DNA of 64,000 nucleotides, from contig JAVTVX010000030.1 of the NCBI GenBank assembly GCA_033439265.1, forward strand, positions 7,023,774 to 7,087,773, written 5' to 3'. Both the position numbers and the translations under genes were made by a program. Each line of letters begins with the position of its first letter. Positions within the stretch are counted from its first letter, which is position 1. The notes under the pieces were generated by a model. The model ran no database searches, was not told the DNA's origin, and saw only the letters and a list, made by a program, of their open reading frames with translations. Below, one piece after another: positions 36,592-49,122 of this stretch. This stretch comes from Dillenia suffruticosa. Its lineage: Eukaryota > Streptophyta > Magnoliopsida > Dilleniales > Dilleniaceae.

Positions 36592-36975
36592 CTTGTTTCA
36601 TTCTTGTTACTCTTGTATAGCCCACGAAGGCTGCAAATAGGAACATCATGAAGCCAGCTAGTGAAAATACAATGGTTATAATAATACCAATTTATACATT
36701 CTTACCAGCTTGACCATTCGTTTCATTCCCATCATTGTAAAACTTCTCCGTCGCATACCTTAAATAGCAACCTGCAGCAAATAGTCTCCATTCCTTTGCT
36801 GGTGGACACCCTCCTGCCGTGTGACTAGCCTTCTCCAAACAATCTCTACATCCTTTCTTTCTAATAGTCTTCCAACACTAAGGCAGATCATACAGAGTCT
36901 CTATTTCACCGCTCGCTTCAGCAACAGCGAACCCTCCATTCTCAACTGTAAGCCTAGTAATACATAATGATATGA
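36592..36975 (-). pseudogene. CRK fragment: DUF26 domain and membrane span
   Basis: The minus strand encodes RLTVENGGFAVAEASGEIET, then a stop (TAG at 36,880-36,878), then CWKTIRKKGCRDCLEKASHT, ..AAGCYLRYATEKFYND and a hydrophobic stretch (IGIIITIVFSLAGFMMFLFA), ending at a donor CAAG|GTAAGA. This is the second DUF26 (Gnk2-type) domain plus transmembrane segment of a cysteine-rich receptor-like kinase, CRK2/CRK3 type, normally an extracellular sensor with a cytosolic kinase. Key cysteines (C.....GC..CL, GCYLRY) are present. A second in-frame stop lies just before the span. The kinase domain is missing apart from faint traces. It is joined in frame to TPP2 sequence upstream. Confidence 0.75.
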
Positions 36976-39900
36976 TATAAGGTATCATAACAAGCAATAC
37001 AGATCCTTCTGGATAGTCCTGTAAAACAGAAAAACAAACAAAATTCATAACAAAACACTAATACATGAACAATGAAATCCTAAGCTATCAACCTTTGGCA
37101 GTTTGTCCTTTGAAGGAGGGCCTATATAAAATGCTTCTTTTGCCCTGCCAAAGAATGAGGGGATGATTAATAAATACAGGTATAGAGAGAAAGCTATAAC
37201 TATTAGGAAAAAAAATGTGGCAAGCATAACAAACCCCGGAACCAAATCCAATGAATCAAAGCTACCATTCCCTGTCAAAGGACCATCCGGCTGAGAGAAA
37301 AAGCCCAATCGAATAACTTCCTGGATCACAAAAGATATAAGGTAACTACAATTATATGCTACTTAAAAATTCAAATGATCAGGAAACCTGACTTGTCTAT
37401 TCAAGCTGCAATCATTCTGAAGAAACTTAGTAGCATGTGATATATACATATGCAGCATACTCATGGGGCTTGAAGTATTAAAAAAAAATAAAAAAAAAAA
37501 ACAGAGAGAGCATTATAAGAAGGATACCATTTAAGGTCTCCGTGGATTTGGTGCAACAATTAAGAATAGCATAGTTTTCAATTTTGACAGTAATGCGTAT
37601 CAAAAACGAAATTGTAGTTTTCCCTAAAATGTTTAATCAATGCGTATCCCAAATATGTGGTTTCAAATAAAAATAAACATAGTGATATGATATATGCGTG
37701 GTTGTGCGATTTTTTTTTTCTGTTTTGGTGTCCATGCACATGTATGTTAGGTGGTAAAGAAACATCATTAGAGCATATATAATAAGAAAAAAATAATAAA
37801 CCTAACCTCGGTTAATCAATCTCACTGGAGGAGAAATGTGATGAAAATTCATTTTGATCGAAGAAAAACACAATAATTTACGACCATTCTTGGCCTTATA
37901 CAAATTATTTTTGGCACCATTTAGGTGTTTCATTTTTGGAGCTAGTAAACAAGCATCCACAGCAGATGCTAAAAGTGGTTAAGGAGTTTTTGTGATGGTT
38001 TTTATTTGTATTCCTCTTTTGTTTTGAAGAAGCAGAGATAGCCCATCATATTTTTTAACTTTATTGATTCTCCTCTAACCTTGTCAATTGTCTTCTAGTA
38101 TTAAAAGCAATTAAGCAAAGTTAAAATCTCTATTTTTATTTATTTATTTATTTATTTTGGTCAAAAGGGACTGAGCACTACATTAGAGGAAAAAAATATC
38201 AGACGAATAGCAAAAAAATTGAGACAACAATAGCTAATATCCAAAAGGTAGTTTCCTTTGCATGAAATGAGTACTAATCATAGAAAAGTCACTTAACTTC
38301 ACATCTCTAAACTACTAATCAGATGCTGAGGCAATACTGCGAGGGAAAATAAATTCTTTCACATGACAATTTAGCTATTAAGGAAAAATAGTGAGGATCA
38401 CATTAAGTGTACCTTCTCCTCCAAATTTCTTTCTATGAACAAGACCAGTTGCTTCATTTTCTCCAGATATTGCACATTGTCATGCCTGAAATATCATGAA
38501 CACTGAGATTCAGTACATGACCACCCCAAAAAAAAAAAAATAATAAAAATAAATAGAAAAGAAGGATGTCTTTGGGACATGAACAAGTAAGGTCATTCTT
38601 TTACTTTTCACTTGCGGCAGGGAATTCTAAGAAAAAAATCTGAGTGTAGGATATCCTCCATAAAAATTTATAGAATACAGAAGACAATTTCAAAATAATA
38701 AGATAAATATCCACAATTTAAATGCTTCTTTCCTTCATTTCATCAAGGTCATCTAATCCCTTATGGATGTGTTCTCCTTCTTCCTTCCACAAAAGTTTCG
38801 GAAAACCTACTCTAAATTCCTACACTATGAGATCCACAAGACCCAAAATAATGATGATCGTTGAGCATTGGAGGTGGTAAATTTCACAAGTTCACGCACA
38901 GGGACATGGTTGCTTGTACTTGTAAACTAATATATCTATATACAAGAACATAGCTTGTACCTATACACATATCGGAAATTATCTACCTGTCTTTAATGGC
39001 AGAAGTTTGAAAACAACCCTACAGCAAAATTATGAAGGACGGCATAGAATTAAGAGAGCCAACCTAAAGCTAATGTCATGAACTGTTACTCTGACGCCAT
39101 TCAATTTAGCAAAGAAAATTAAAAAAATGCCCTTTACCAGTGGCCGAGAGAACCGCTAGTATTGATCGTCTTTAGCGGCGGCTGGCTAGGCTCAACCGCT
39201 GGTATAGGTCACTAAACCTAAAATCGATCACACTCACTTTTCTCTCTCTTCACTGTGCTGTTCTCTCTGTCTCACCCTCTCCCCTCTCTTCACTGCACTG
39301 TTCTCTCTTTGTCTCACCCTTTCCCTGTCTCTAAGTTCATCTCCATACAAATCGACGAAGGACGACTCGGCTCAAGTTCTCTCTTCGGATCATCTCTTAG
39401 GTTCGTCTTCTCTCCCTCTCTCTTTTCTTCTCCACCTCATCGCTGTCTTCACCTCTGTTCAATTCTTCTCCTTCTCTCATCGGCGATGATCTCTGTCTTT
39501 TAGCGAGTAGTGACGATCGAAGACGATCGACGATCAAATAGGCTAGGGATTTGCATCTCTCTCCTCGAATACAATCGATTCTCTAGGGTTTTGCGTCTCT
39601 CATATGGTAAGCTCGCGCTCTCTCTATCTCTCTCTAACCTAGGGTTTCTGATCTCTGTCTCCTTCACTTGCTACTCGGTTTTTGATCTCTCTCTCTAAAC
39701 GAATAGAAAGGAAGACAAAGATATATGCGGGTTGGGGTCGCTTGCTTGTGTAATTGATGGGAATTTGTATGGTATTGGTTTTCTGTCACTGAGTACAGAT
39801 TGGAGTTTCACATTTCTTTTTACTTATCGAATTAGAAGTTTGAATAAGATTCTGCATATCCGCTTTATATGTGATATAAGAGTAATGTTGGAGGGATCTC

Positions 39901-41528
39901 TTTCTCTCTCTCTCTCTCATAGTGCCCATCAATCACGAGAAGACTCCTTTAATCCTAATGAAGGTAAGAACTATATATGCTTTTTTTCTCTGCTCTTTTA
40001 ATCATATATATACTATCTTGTGCTGTCATGGTTGATCAAATATACAATTGTAATAGTTCAAATACTTGTGATTCATTTCATAATTTTCCTTTTTTTTTTT
40101 TCTGCATAACTGGTGAACATATTACTTCGCTGTGTATATGTTATATTTGAGGACATAGGACAGCGAGAGAGTATATAGCAGATTATTGCAATAGCAAAAA
40201 ACAAATGGAAGGTTTTTATGTTGGAAATGTTTACCATAAAGCAACATGTATCTTAATGAAAATCTACAAGCCTAGTAAGATTAAACTCTGGCTCATCTGT
40301 TTTCTTATTTCTAATTTGGTAATCATTGTCTGGTGTTCATTTGTTTTATTGGTCTTGCAATGATGTGCAAGTTATAATCTACTTGTGCATGACCTGGTGG
40401 AGGAGGAGAAAATGAATGTTAAGGTAATCTAGAGACTAGAGTGATATAAATATATAGTTTTGTATGTTTGGCAAAATTCAGTAACATTTTGTGGACAGAA
40501 TTTCTAATGAAAATAGAAATGTGAATGTAAATTTATGTGAATTCAATTACCTTTCGGCATTTATTTCTATTATTTGCCAACTTCTACCCCTACATTCATT
40601 ATCTGCTGCATGCTATTTATATTCTGCCCTTTGTTCAATGAATAAAAGTTAATTGACTTGACCAAGATTTGTGACTCATTGATCACAGGTGGCGTTTGAA
40701 CGGTTGTTGGCAGTTTGGCAAGAGTTGAAGTCACAAATCTCACTCTGAACTTCTTATCGTTGATCCTATTTGACCCAGAGTTAGATTAAGAAAATTTTAT
40801 CACTGTCTGAATTATTATGATTTTATTGATAATTTGTAATGATTTAAATTCAGAATATAACTTGGTTTTGTAATAATTTTGTATGTAAGTTCATGCTTTA
40901 GGCATAACTTTATGACGTATTAATGTTTTATAGCTTTTTTTTTTGTTAGAAAGCATATTCATAAAAAATTTAGTTATATATTATTTTTTTAAATACTAAT
41001 AATATTAGAAAATAACATACATGATATATAATTCTTAGGATGGAGAGAATAGAATATCTGAACCTATACCAATGGCCAGGGTGACCGCTGGCAAAGCTAT
41101 GGACCTATTCCAGCGGCCATGACTGCTGGTAAAACCCTTTACTAGCGTCAGTATAGTTGGCGGCTGATGGAAATTTTGACCGCCGGAGAAAATCTGACAA
41201 CCTTTACCAGCGGTTTTTAAGGTTTTTACCGGTGATTTTTAGTCATCGTCAAAAGTCTTTTTGATTGCTAAAAGTCTTTTTTGGTAGTGTACTCGTTACA
41301 CCGTCCAATATTCTGATGGCTAAGCTATAATTGTCTTTGAAAATAGTCGTTACTATCACATTGGGCTAGAAAAAGCAAATTGTTGGTTGAAAAAAGGGTA
41401 TATGCTATAGCATAGTGCATAGAGCAGAAAACATACAAACCTTAGATATAGTTGCAAGGTGTATTCGCCCTTGGGAAGTTTTGTGGAACTTGGATATGCA
41501 TCACCCATTGCGTAAACAAGCTATATGC
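36966..41528 (-). pseudogene. TPP2: tripeptidyl peptidase II, five C-terminal exons
   Basis: Five exons on the minus strand join with correct sites and phases. About 41,528-41,441: VYAMGDAYPSSTKLPKGEYT, LQLYLR. 38,485-38,413: HDNVQYLEKMKQLVLFIERN, LEEK. 37,320-37,235: EVIRLGFFSQPDGPLTGNGS, FDSLDLVPG. 37,144-37,093: AKEAFYIGPPSKDKLPK. 37,018 on: DYPEGSVLL. This is the C-terminal region of TPP2, the giant cytosolic serine exopeptidase that removes tripeptides after the proteasome; the catalytic subtilisin domain lies upstream and is not in this window. The fifth exon runs in frame into a CRK DUF26 segment instead of TPP2's own continuation. I find no upstream TPP2 exon in 41.5-43.6 kb, so this is probably a partial duplicate. 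The intron between 38.5 and 41.4 kb carries a transposon. Confidence 0.8.
39125..41289. mobile_element. CACTA-like non-autonomous element in a TPP2 intron
   Basis: The right end reads AAAAGTCTTTTTTGGTAGTG (ends 41,289), whose complement starts CACTACCAAAAAAGAC, typical of CACTA-like termini. Subterminal ACCAGCGG / CCGCTGGTA motifs cluster at both ends (39,137-39,205 and 41,065-41,215). The left terminus itself is not recognisable. The interior includes a C/T-rich stretch (39,235-39,700) resembling a plant 5' leader, with short frames only, and AT-rich sequence. No transposase seen. Confidence 0.55.
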
Positions 41529-41529
41529 A

Positions 41530-43670
41530 ACAATGGAGAAGGAAGAGAAGCAAAAAGTAGATAGCACAAACTAGTAAAACAACAGAGAACACGGGGCTCG
41601 AAAATGACAGCACGTACGCAATGACCAGGACTCCCTATCACGTTTCCTTGGAGTGGAACACGCAACACTTGGATTTGCTTAGAAGGGCAAAGATCCTTGA
41701 CTTGGCACAAGAAACACCGAATTGCCTTGAATTCTTTGCACAATTTTGGGTTAGGAAGGTTTGAATGGCAGGATTGGAGTTTCTCCTCATGCAAGATATC
41801 AAAATGTCTGATACAAAAGAGTTTGCACGCAGAGAATGGGTAGAGAAGAGGAAGGAAATGATAAAAGATGGAAAGGATTGGAACTTGCTTTTGATGGTTC
41901 TTCAAGGGACAAGAGTCTATCACGCAAAGATGATGTAACCTAAGGGGTTGTTAAGCATCCTTAGAACCTATTCTAATCACTCACGCAGAGAGAAAACTTC
42001 TGTGTTTTTCATTGATAAAATTTGCTTGTTGACAAATAAAGAGAAGGGCCCATTATATAGGCAAGGGCTAAGAGAGAGATGGCTTTATTGTGGCTGGGCT
42101 GTGACACAGTACCCATTAAGTGTCTTATTATTAAATATTAATTAATATTTATTTTTTATTATTTTTCTTATAAATTTGGTTTTTTATTTCTTGGGAGTGA
42201 ACTGTAATTTTATTTTGGAGCCACAAATCCCAATGTTTACTAATTCTTCTTTCTTCGTTGATTGAATGGAATCATTTCATTTCTTTTGATTTCAATGTGT
42301 TTGTGTTACCATTTTTTCTCATTGTTAGTAATTCTTCACTAAAACTACAAAAAGCGTACCATTTTTAAGCAGCAGGAGCAGGTTTGCCGCAACAGCAACC
42401 AAAGACCACATCTCCACATTTCAACAGGAAATGATAAAGCTGCTATCTGTCACTTCTCGCCACCAACCCTTTAATGGCCCTATATCTAGTTTTCTTTTAT
42501 CCATTTTATCTTATGTCAGTTATCACCCCCGGTCCCTATTACCGCCGAGTAAACCCGAATCTTCAATACTCAGGTTTGCAACTAAGTTTTACATTTTCTT
42601 AGAAACATTACAAAAATATTATTCATTAGGGTTGCATGAGTCAAAACCTAAGTGGATTTTAAATTGTATTATGATAATATAAAAGGGTAGGCGGGATAAC
42701 ACGGAATCTTACCTTTTTTTTTTTCTGACTTAATCACGTACGTCTTAAAATCCAACTAATAAAATCTGAATAGTTAACGAAATCCATCGAATTAGACTAT
42801 TTGAAATATTAATTTCCATATTAGTATATTCAAACCCAATTGTGTCAAGCTCGAAACTTGACAAACTACCCAAAATAAATTAATTATATTATTTTAAAAA
42901 AATTTACATATTAAATTACGTTTATAAGTATATTTTTTAATATATTATCTGGGATTAATTAATACCTATGATACTTCGAGCTCGAACTCGAGAAATACAA
43001 ACTTGACAAGTTCGAGCTCATCTATCCAACACTCGAATTAAGTTAGGGTATCGATATTATCCGGTTTGATCCGAGTGTCATAAAACCACCCACCACAGCC
43101 TCAGGTTATGGACACATTTGATGTCTTTCTGCCCTATTTGCCATCTATCTCTCTTATCTATTTCTTCTCTCTCTCTTCAACATTCCTCTACTCTTTCTCT
43201 GTTCGATTCTTTTCAAGACAAGAAAATTAAAAGACCATATCTATCTCCATCCCGGAATCTAATCGAAAAGTCCAGATCTATCTTTTGTAATCGTAAAAAG
43301 TCCAGATCTGTCTCCATCTCTCTCTCTCTCTCTCTCTCTCCCTTGAAATACTTTTACCGTTTCAAATGGCGCTGTCTTACCAGCACTTAGTGTCATCAGG
43401 TGCCCAGATTTGTCTTCATCTCTCTCCTCCCAACCTAGATCTGCTCTCTCTTCATTACTCTCTCATCAGAAAAAACCCAGGTCTGAGTTAAGCCCATCAT
43501 CACTTTATCTAGGGCTGAGTTGCCAATTTTGTAACCCTTCCATTAATTGGACTTGTATGACTATAATCTTAACTGATTGTGGATGCATATTATGTATAGA
43601 CCTAAAGCCCACTTTTCGTGGGATCATACATTTAAATTTGTTCTAAATTTAATTTTTTTTATATAGATCT
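41530..43670. other. intergenic DNA left of the array
   Basis: A minus-strand open frame of 140 codons (41,923-41,501) overlaps the TPP2 exon in another phase and shows no recognisable domain. A short minus-strand piece near 42,420-42,360 reads CGDVVFGCCCGKPAPAA before a stop and could be the end of an unknown exon. A C/T-rich stretch lies at 43,140-43,345. No gene is supported. Confidence 0.3.
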
Positions 43671-43674
43671 ATGC

Positions 43675-44790
43675 AAATTTAATAACTAAATATTTAATAT
43701 AAATAATTTAAAATATTATTTTATATTACTTTTTCTATTTACTTAATATATTAATTTTCTAATAATTTAATATGAAGATTAATATTTTATGAAAAATATT
43801 TAATTTGATGAAATAATAATGGTTCGGATGATTAAATATATAGGCTGAAAACCAAAACATATGAGCTTTTGGTTCAAAGATCTTTTATAAAATGCAGATT
43901 TGGTATAACGATGTCGCATATTTGATCAAACTAAATATTTAATATAGATAATTTAATCTAATAATTTCATATATTATTTTATATTTATTTAATATATAAA
44001 TTTTTTTAATAATTTAATATGAAACATTAAAATTTGTATTTAGTATTCTATAAACATATTCAACTTGATAAAATAATAATGGCAAAGATGACAAAATATA
44101 TAGATCAGAAATCAGAACTCGTGGGATACAGGGCCAAAGTCTTTTCTAAGACGTAGATATGGTATAACAACATAAAAATATTTAATCAAATTAAATATTT
44201 AATATAAATAAATTAATTGAATAATTGAATATATTAATTTTTATATTTATTTAATAAATTAATTTATAATAATTTAATATAAAACATTAAACATTGAATT
44301 TAATATTTTATAAAAATATTTAATTTGATGAAATAATAATGACAAGGATGATTAAATATATAGATTGGAAACCAAAACTTGTAGGTCAAAAGTCTTTTAT
44401 AAGATGATTAAAAATTGAATTTAGTATTTTATACAAATATTTAATTTGATAAAATAATAATAACAAAGATGATTAAATATATAGTTTGGAAACGAGAGTT
44501 CACAGACTAATGGTTTAAAGGTCTTTTATAAGACATAAATATGGTATAACAATGCCATGTATTTAATCATATTAAATATTTAATATAAATTATTTAATCT
44601 AAGAACTTAATATGTTATTTTATATTAATTTTTTCTATTTATTTAATACATTAATTTTTTAATAATTTAATATGAAACATTAAAAATTGAATTTAATATT
44701 TTATAAAAATATTTAATTTGATAAAATTATAATGACAAGGGTGATTAAATATATAAATCGGAAAACAAAACTTGCGATATTATTATGATA
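43675..44790. repeat. AT-rich ~260-bp subrepeats (first block)
   Basis: Landmark GATGATTAAATATAT or a variant recurs at about 43,826, 44,086, 44,346, 44,470 and 44,736, each followed by a TGGAAACCAAAACT-like element, TCTTTTATAAGAC, GGTATAAC and long TTTAATAT-rich runs. One unit is truncated to about 124 bp. The same block recurs at the start of every array unit. Confidence 0.8.
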
Positions 44791-44951
44791 TTTCCTTTTT
44801 TTTTTTTTTTTTTACAAACAATGAACAATTTAAATAAAACAAATACAATTTTCAATCTCTAAAGTGGAAGGTACACTATAAAGACTTAGCCTTCTAGTAT
44901 AATATTATTCTAATTATCGCAAACTGGGTAAATGACATTTTTAGTTTTGAG

Positions 44952-45245
44952 GTAGGTTGTGTTAAAGAAGACATTTCTTAACAGACAATTTCTTCATCAT
45001 CAGCTCCATCTTCTTTTGCTTTCTCACATCCATCTACAAAATTTTTGGAATGCATCATTAATGTATTCAACAGCGTCCAAAACAGTCATTTTCTCTGCTT
45101 GCCTTCGTGGGCAGATGTCTTTCCTATGGTCACCATTTAAGGCTACTGCCATTTGCACCCATTCTTCTTGAAATTCAATTAATTTTCCTTCTTGGCCCCA
45201 CCTTGGCCAAGTACTTGGTCAAAGAAGACTTCTAAATTCGTAATC
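44952..45245 (-). pseudogene. exon-like block of an unknown gene (array copy 1)
   Basis: The minus strand encodes, in one frame, EFQEEWVQMAVALNGDHRKD, ICPRRQAEKMTVLDAVEYIN and DAFQKFCRWM before a stop. The amino acid use looks like a real exon, but I do not recognise the protein. Further copies lie at about 47,609-47,902, 50,285-50,577, 54,983-55,276, 57,632-57,925 and 61,304-61,597. The copy at 50.3 kb lacks one base in a run of A; the 57.6 kb copy has more substitutions. A diverged relative sits at 5,790-5,965 on the plus strand. Confidence 0.5.
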
Positions 45246-46067
45246 TCACTTGAAATTTTACTATGAAAATCTAATTTTAATTTTTTTTATGTCAGCGGGC
45301 CACTCCTATGACAACTAGGTTTTTCCCTTCATTCTGCGCAGGGTTTATTGCAAAGATTCTCGGGACGGTCAGAATTGAATATCTTCCTCACCATAGTGTA
45401 GAGTAGAGTGGTCTGTGTGAATGGTCCCCTTAGTGAAAAAATAGAATTGATAGTGTAGAGTAGAGTAGACAGAGCGCATAGGCATCGGGTGATGATCTAT
45501 GTGAATGGTCCCCTTAGTGTTTAAACGTTGAACAAAGCACTCAATTCACATCCCTAACTTCGCAAGTCTTGTTTGGACAATGACGGTTCGCACTCTCTTT
45601 CTCTCTCATCCAAATTAAAAGGAATTAAGAGAAATTTTGAATATTTTTTAAAATCATTTTTATATAAATATTTTTTTATTAATGATAAATAAATAATATA
45701 AATAAAATAAAATATTGAAATTTAAAAGTAGAATACTTCAAACTTACAATAAAACCTACAATAAAACCTACAATATAATGAAAAATAAAATCCATGTAGA
45801 TCATAAAATAAATATGTTCATATTTATATAAAATGTACAATATGTTAATATTTTAAGTAAGAGGTTAGATATTGAAGTTTAAAACTAAAATATTTCAAAT
45901 CTATAATAAAACCTATAATATATTGAAAAATAAAATCTATGTAGGTTGTAAATTAAACTTCAAACTTTATAAATTAAATTACATAGATCCGAGCATTCCA
46001 TCAAAGCGCAAAAAGCAAATTCAAAGATAAATAAACAAATAAATAAGAAAATATATAAACACAAACT
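45246..46067. repeat. unique block and AT-rich linker of an array unit
   Basis: A more GC-rich block (45,290-45,600) holds two near-copies of GTGTAGAGTAGAGT and two of GTGAATGGTCCCCTTAGTG. It is followed by an AT-rich linker with repeated CTACAATAAAAC and AAATC.ATGTAG motifs. The block recurs once per unit. No coding frame seen. Confidence 0.6.
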
Positions 46068-46444
46068 CTAAAGCGCGGGCGGTGCGGAAGGCTGCACCAT
46101 CTCCGTTTGTGCTTCTTGTCCTTGCCCTTGCTGTTGTCCTCGTAGGCTCCTCTTCCAACGCAGATATTTGACATATATCAGCCCGAGCCTGAGGACAACC
46201 AGGAATGCACCTACCGATAAGCCTACAGCCAGACCAATGCGGGGCTTTGATCTCTTAACCCCACCTCTGGGAGGGTCAAAAGGATCAAGTCCCTGCAATG
46301 GCAGGGGAGGTAGGAGAGAGAGAGAGGTGGGGGCGGGGGATGAGCGAGCATATGAAAGCTAGAGGGGGGCGGCAGAGCTTCCTCACATCCGCAGAAAATG
46401 ACAGTAACTATGATAAGGGTGAAGAAAATTATCCGTATCATCAT
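46068..46444 (-). pseudogene. array membrane protein gene, copy 1 (class 1)
   Basis: ATG at 46,444 opens MMIRIIFFTLIIVTVIFCGC, a good signal peptide, then a Pro-rich stretch (EEALPPPSSFHMLAHPPPPP). The rest of the protein is in another frame: QGLDPFDPPRGGVKRSKPR, a span (IGLAVGLSVGAFLVVLRLGL), then basic KYLRWKRSLRG and a Gln-rich tail ending PSAPPAL at TAG 46,070-46,068. Class 1 copies have six AG units in a short GA run where class 2 has five, which throws the signal peptide out of frame with the span. Predicted topology of the unbroken protein is type I membrane. Family not recognised. The leader is cut off about 30 bases above the ATG by AT-rich subrepeats. Confidence 0.6.
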
Positions 46445-48745
46445 TGAGGGTGTGCGGGTGAAGAGAGAGAGATTTGGTTAGGATGATTAAATATATAGGC
46501 TAAAAACCAAAACTTATGAGCTTTTGGTTCAAAGATCTTTTATAAAATGCAGATTTGGTATAACGATGTCGCATATTTAATCAAAATAAATATTTAATAT
46601 AGATAATTTAATCTAATAATTTCATATATTATTTTATATTTTTTTAATATATTAATTTTTTTAATAATTTAATATGAAACATTAAAATTTGTATTTAGTA
46701 TTCTATAAACATATTCAACTTGATAAAATAATAATGGCAAAGATGACAAAATATATAAATCGGAAATCAGAACTCGTGGGATACAGGGCCAAAGTCTTTT
46801 ATAAGACGTAGATATGGTATAACAACATAAAAATATTTAATCAAATTAAATATTTAATATAAATAAATTAATTGAATAATTGAATATATTAATTTTTATA
46901 TTTATTTAATAAATTAATTTATAATAATTTAATATAAAACATTAAACATTGAATTTAATATTTTATAAAAATATTTAATTTGATGAAATAATAATGACAA
47001 GGATGATTAAATATATAGATTGGAAACCAAAACTTGTAGGTCAAAAGTCTTTTATAAGATGATTAAAAATTGAATTTAGTATTTTATAAAAATATTTAAT
47101 TTGATAAAATAATAATAACAAAGATGATTAAATATATAGTTTGGAAACGAGAGTTCACAGACTAATGGTTTGAATGTCTTTTATAAGACATAAATATGGT
47201 ATAACAATGCCATGTATTTAATCATATTAAATATTTAATATAAATTATTTAATCTATTAACTTAATATGTTATTTTATATTAATTTTTTCTATTTATTTA
47301 ATACATTAATTTTTTTAATAATTTAATATGAAACATTAAAAATTGAATTTAATATTTTATAAAAATATTTAATTTGATAAAATTATAATGACAAGGGTGA
47401 TTAAATATATAAATCGGAAACCAAAACTTGCGATATTATTATGATATTTCCTTTTTTTTTTTTTTTTTTTACAAACAATGAACAATTTAAATAAAACAAA
47501 TACAATTTTCAATCTCTAAAGTGGAAGGTACACTATAAAGACTTAGCCTTCTAGTATAATATTATTCTAATTATCGCAAACTGGGTAAATGATATTTTTA
47601 GTTTTGAGGTAGGTTGTGTTAAAGAAGACATTTCTTAACAGACAATTTCTTCATCATCAGCTCCATCTTCTTTTGCTTTCTCACATCCATCTACAAAATT
47701 TTTGGAATGCATCATTAATGTATTCAACAGCGTCCAAAACAGTCATTTTCTCTGCTTGCCTTCGTGGGCAGATGTCTTTCCTATGGTCACCATTTAAGGC
47801 TACGGCCATTTGCACCCATTCTTCTTGAAATTCAATTAATTTTCCTTCTTGGCCCCACCTTGGCCAAGTACTTGGTCAAAGAAGACTTCTAAATTCCTAA
47901 TCTCACATGAAATTTTACTATGAAAATCAAATTTTAATTTTTTTTTTATGTCAGCGGGCTACTCCTATGACAACTAGGTTTTTCCCTTCATTCTGCGCAG
48001 GGTTTATTGCAAAGATTCTCGGGACGGTCAGAATTGAATATCTTCCTCACCATAGTGTAGAGTAGAGTGGTCTGAGTGAATGGTCCCCTTAGTGAAAAAA
48101 TAGGATTGTTAGTGTAGAGTAGAGTAGACAGAGCGCATAGGAATCCAAGATCTGTGTGAATGGTCCCTTTAGTGTTTAAACTTTGAACAAAGCACTCAAT
48201 TCACATCCCAACTTCGCAAGTATTGTTTGGACAATGACGGTTCGCACTCTCTTTCTCTCTCATCCAAATTAAAAGGAATTAAGAGAAATTTTGAATATTT
48301 TTTAAAATCATTTTTAGATAAATATTTTTTTATTAATGATAAATAAATAATATAAATAAAATAAAATATTGAAATTTAAAAGAAGAATACTTCAAACTTA
48401 CAATAAAAGCTACAATAAAACCTACAATAAAACCTACATGAAAACCTACAATATAATGAAAAATAAAATCCATGTAGATCATAAAATAAATATGTTCATA
48501 TTTATATAAAATGTACAATATGTTAATATTTTATGTAGGAGGTTAGATATTGAAGTTTAAAACTAAAATAGTTCAAATCTATAGTAAAACCTATAATATA
48601 TTGAAAAATAAAATCTATGTAGGTTGTAAATTAAACTTCAAACTTTATAAATTAAATTACATAGATCCGAGCATTCCATCAAATCGCAAAAAGCAAATTC
48701 AAAGATAAATAAAAAAATAAATAAGAAAATATATAAACACAAACT

Positions 48746-49122
48746 CTAAGGCGCAGGCGGTGCGGAAGGCTGCACCATCTCTGTTTGAGCTTCTTGTCCT
48801 TGCCCTTGCTGTTGTCCTCGTAGGCTCCTCTTCCAACGCAGATATTTGACATATATCAGCCCGAGCCTGAGGACAACCAGGAATGCACCTACCGATAAGC
48901 CTACAGCCAGACCAATGCGGGGCTTTGATCTCTTAACCCCACCTCTAGGAGGGTCAAAAGGATCATGTCCCTGCAACGGCAGGGGAGGTAGGAGAGAGAG
49001 AGAGGTGGGGGTGGGGGATGAGCGAGCATATGAAAGCTAGAGGGGGGAGGCGGAGCTTCCTCACATCCGTAGAAAATGACAGTAACTATGATAAGGGTGA
49101 AGAAAATTATCCATATCATCAT
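48746..49122 (-). pseudogene. array membrane protein gene, copy 2 (class 1)
   Basis: Same plan and same frame break as copy 1. It starts MMIWIIFF (Arg-to-Trp) and reads QGHDPFDPPRGG with His for Leu. The membrane span and Gln-rich tail are intact, ending PSAPPAP. It shares the His variant, a silent change in the PPRGG segment and a change near the tail (TTTGAGCTTC) with copy 8 at 59.8 kb, but not with its neighbours. No promoter: AT-rich subrepeats abut the leader. Confidence 0.6.

Noticed and set aside
37045-37329. 94-codon minus-strand frame with an apparent membrane span
   Set aside because: The span is the translation of a TPP2 intron between two exons with proper splice sites.
41501-41923. 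140-codon minus-strand open frame with many Cys and Leu
   Set aside because: It overlaps the TPP2 exon in another phase, has no recognised domain, and the TPP2 reading has correct splice sites.
44959-45171. 70-codon plus-strand frame repeated in every array unit
   Set aside because: Conserved only because the array is young; the minus strand of the same block gives a more protein-like reading shared with the diverged copy at 5.8 kb.
46293-46392. Intron inside the array gene (GTGAGG donor, TTGCAG acceptor) that might restore the frame
   Set aside because: Joining these sites in class 1 gives an immediate stop and the phases do not match, so splicing does not explain the frame break.
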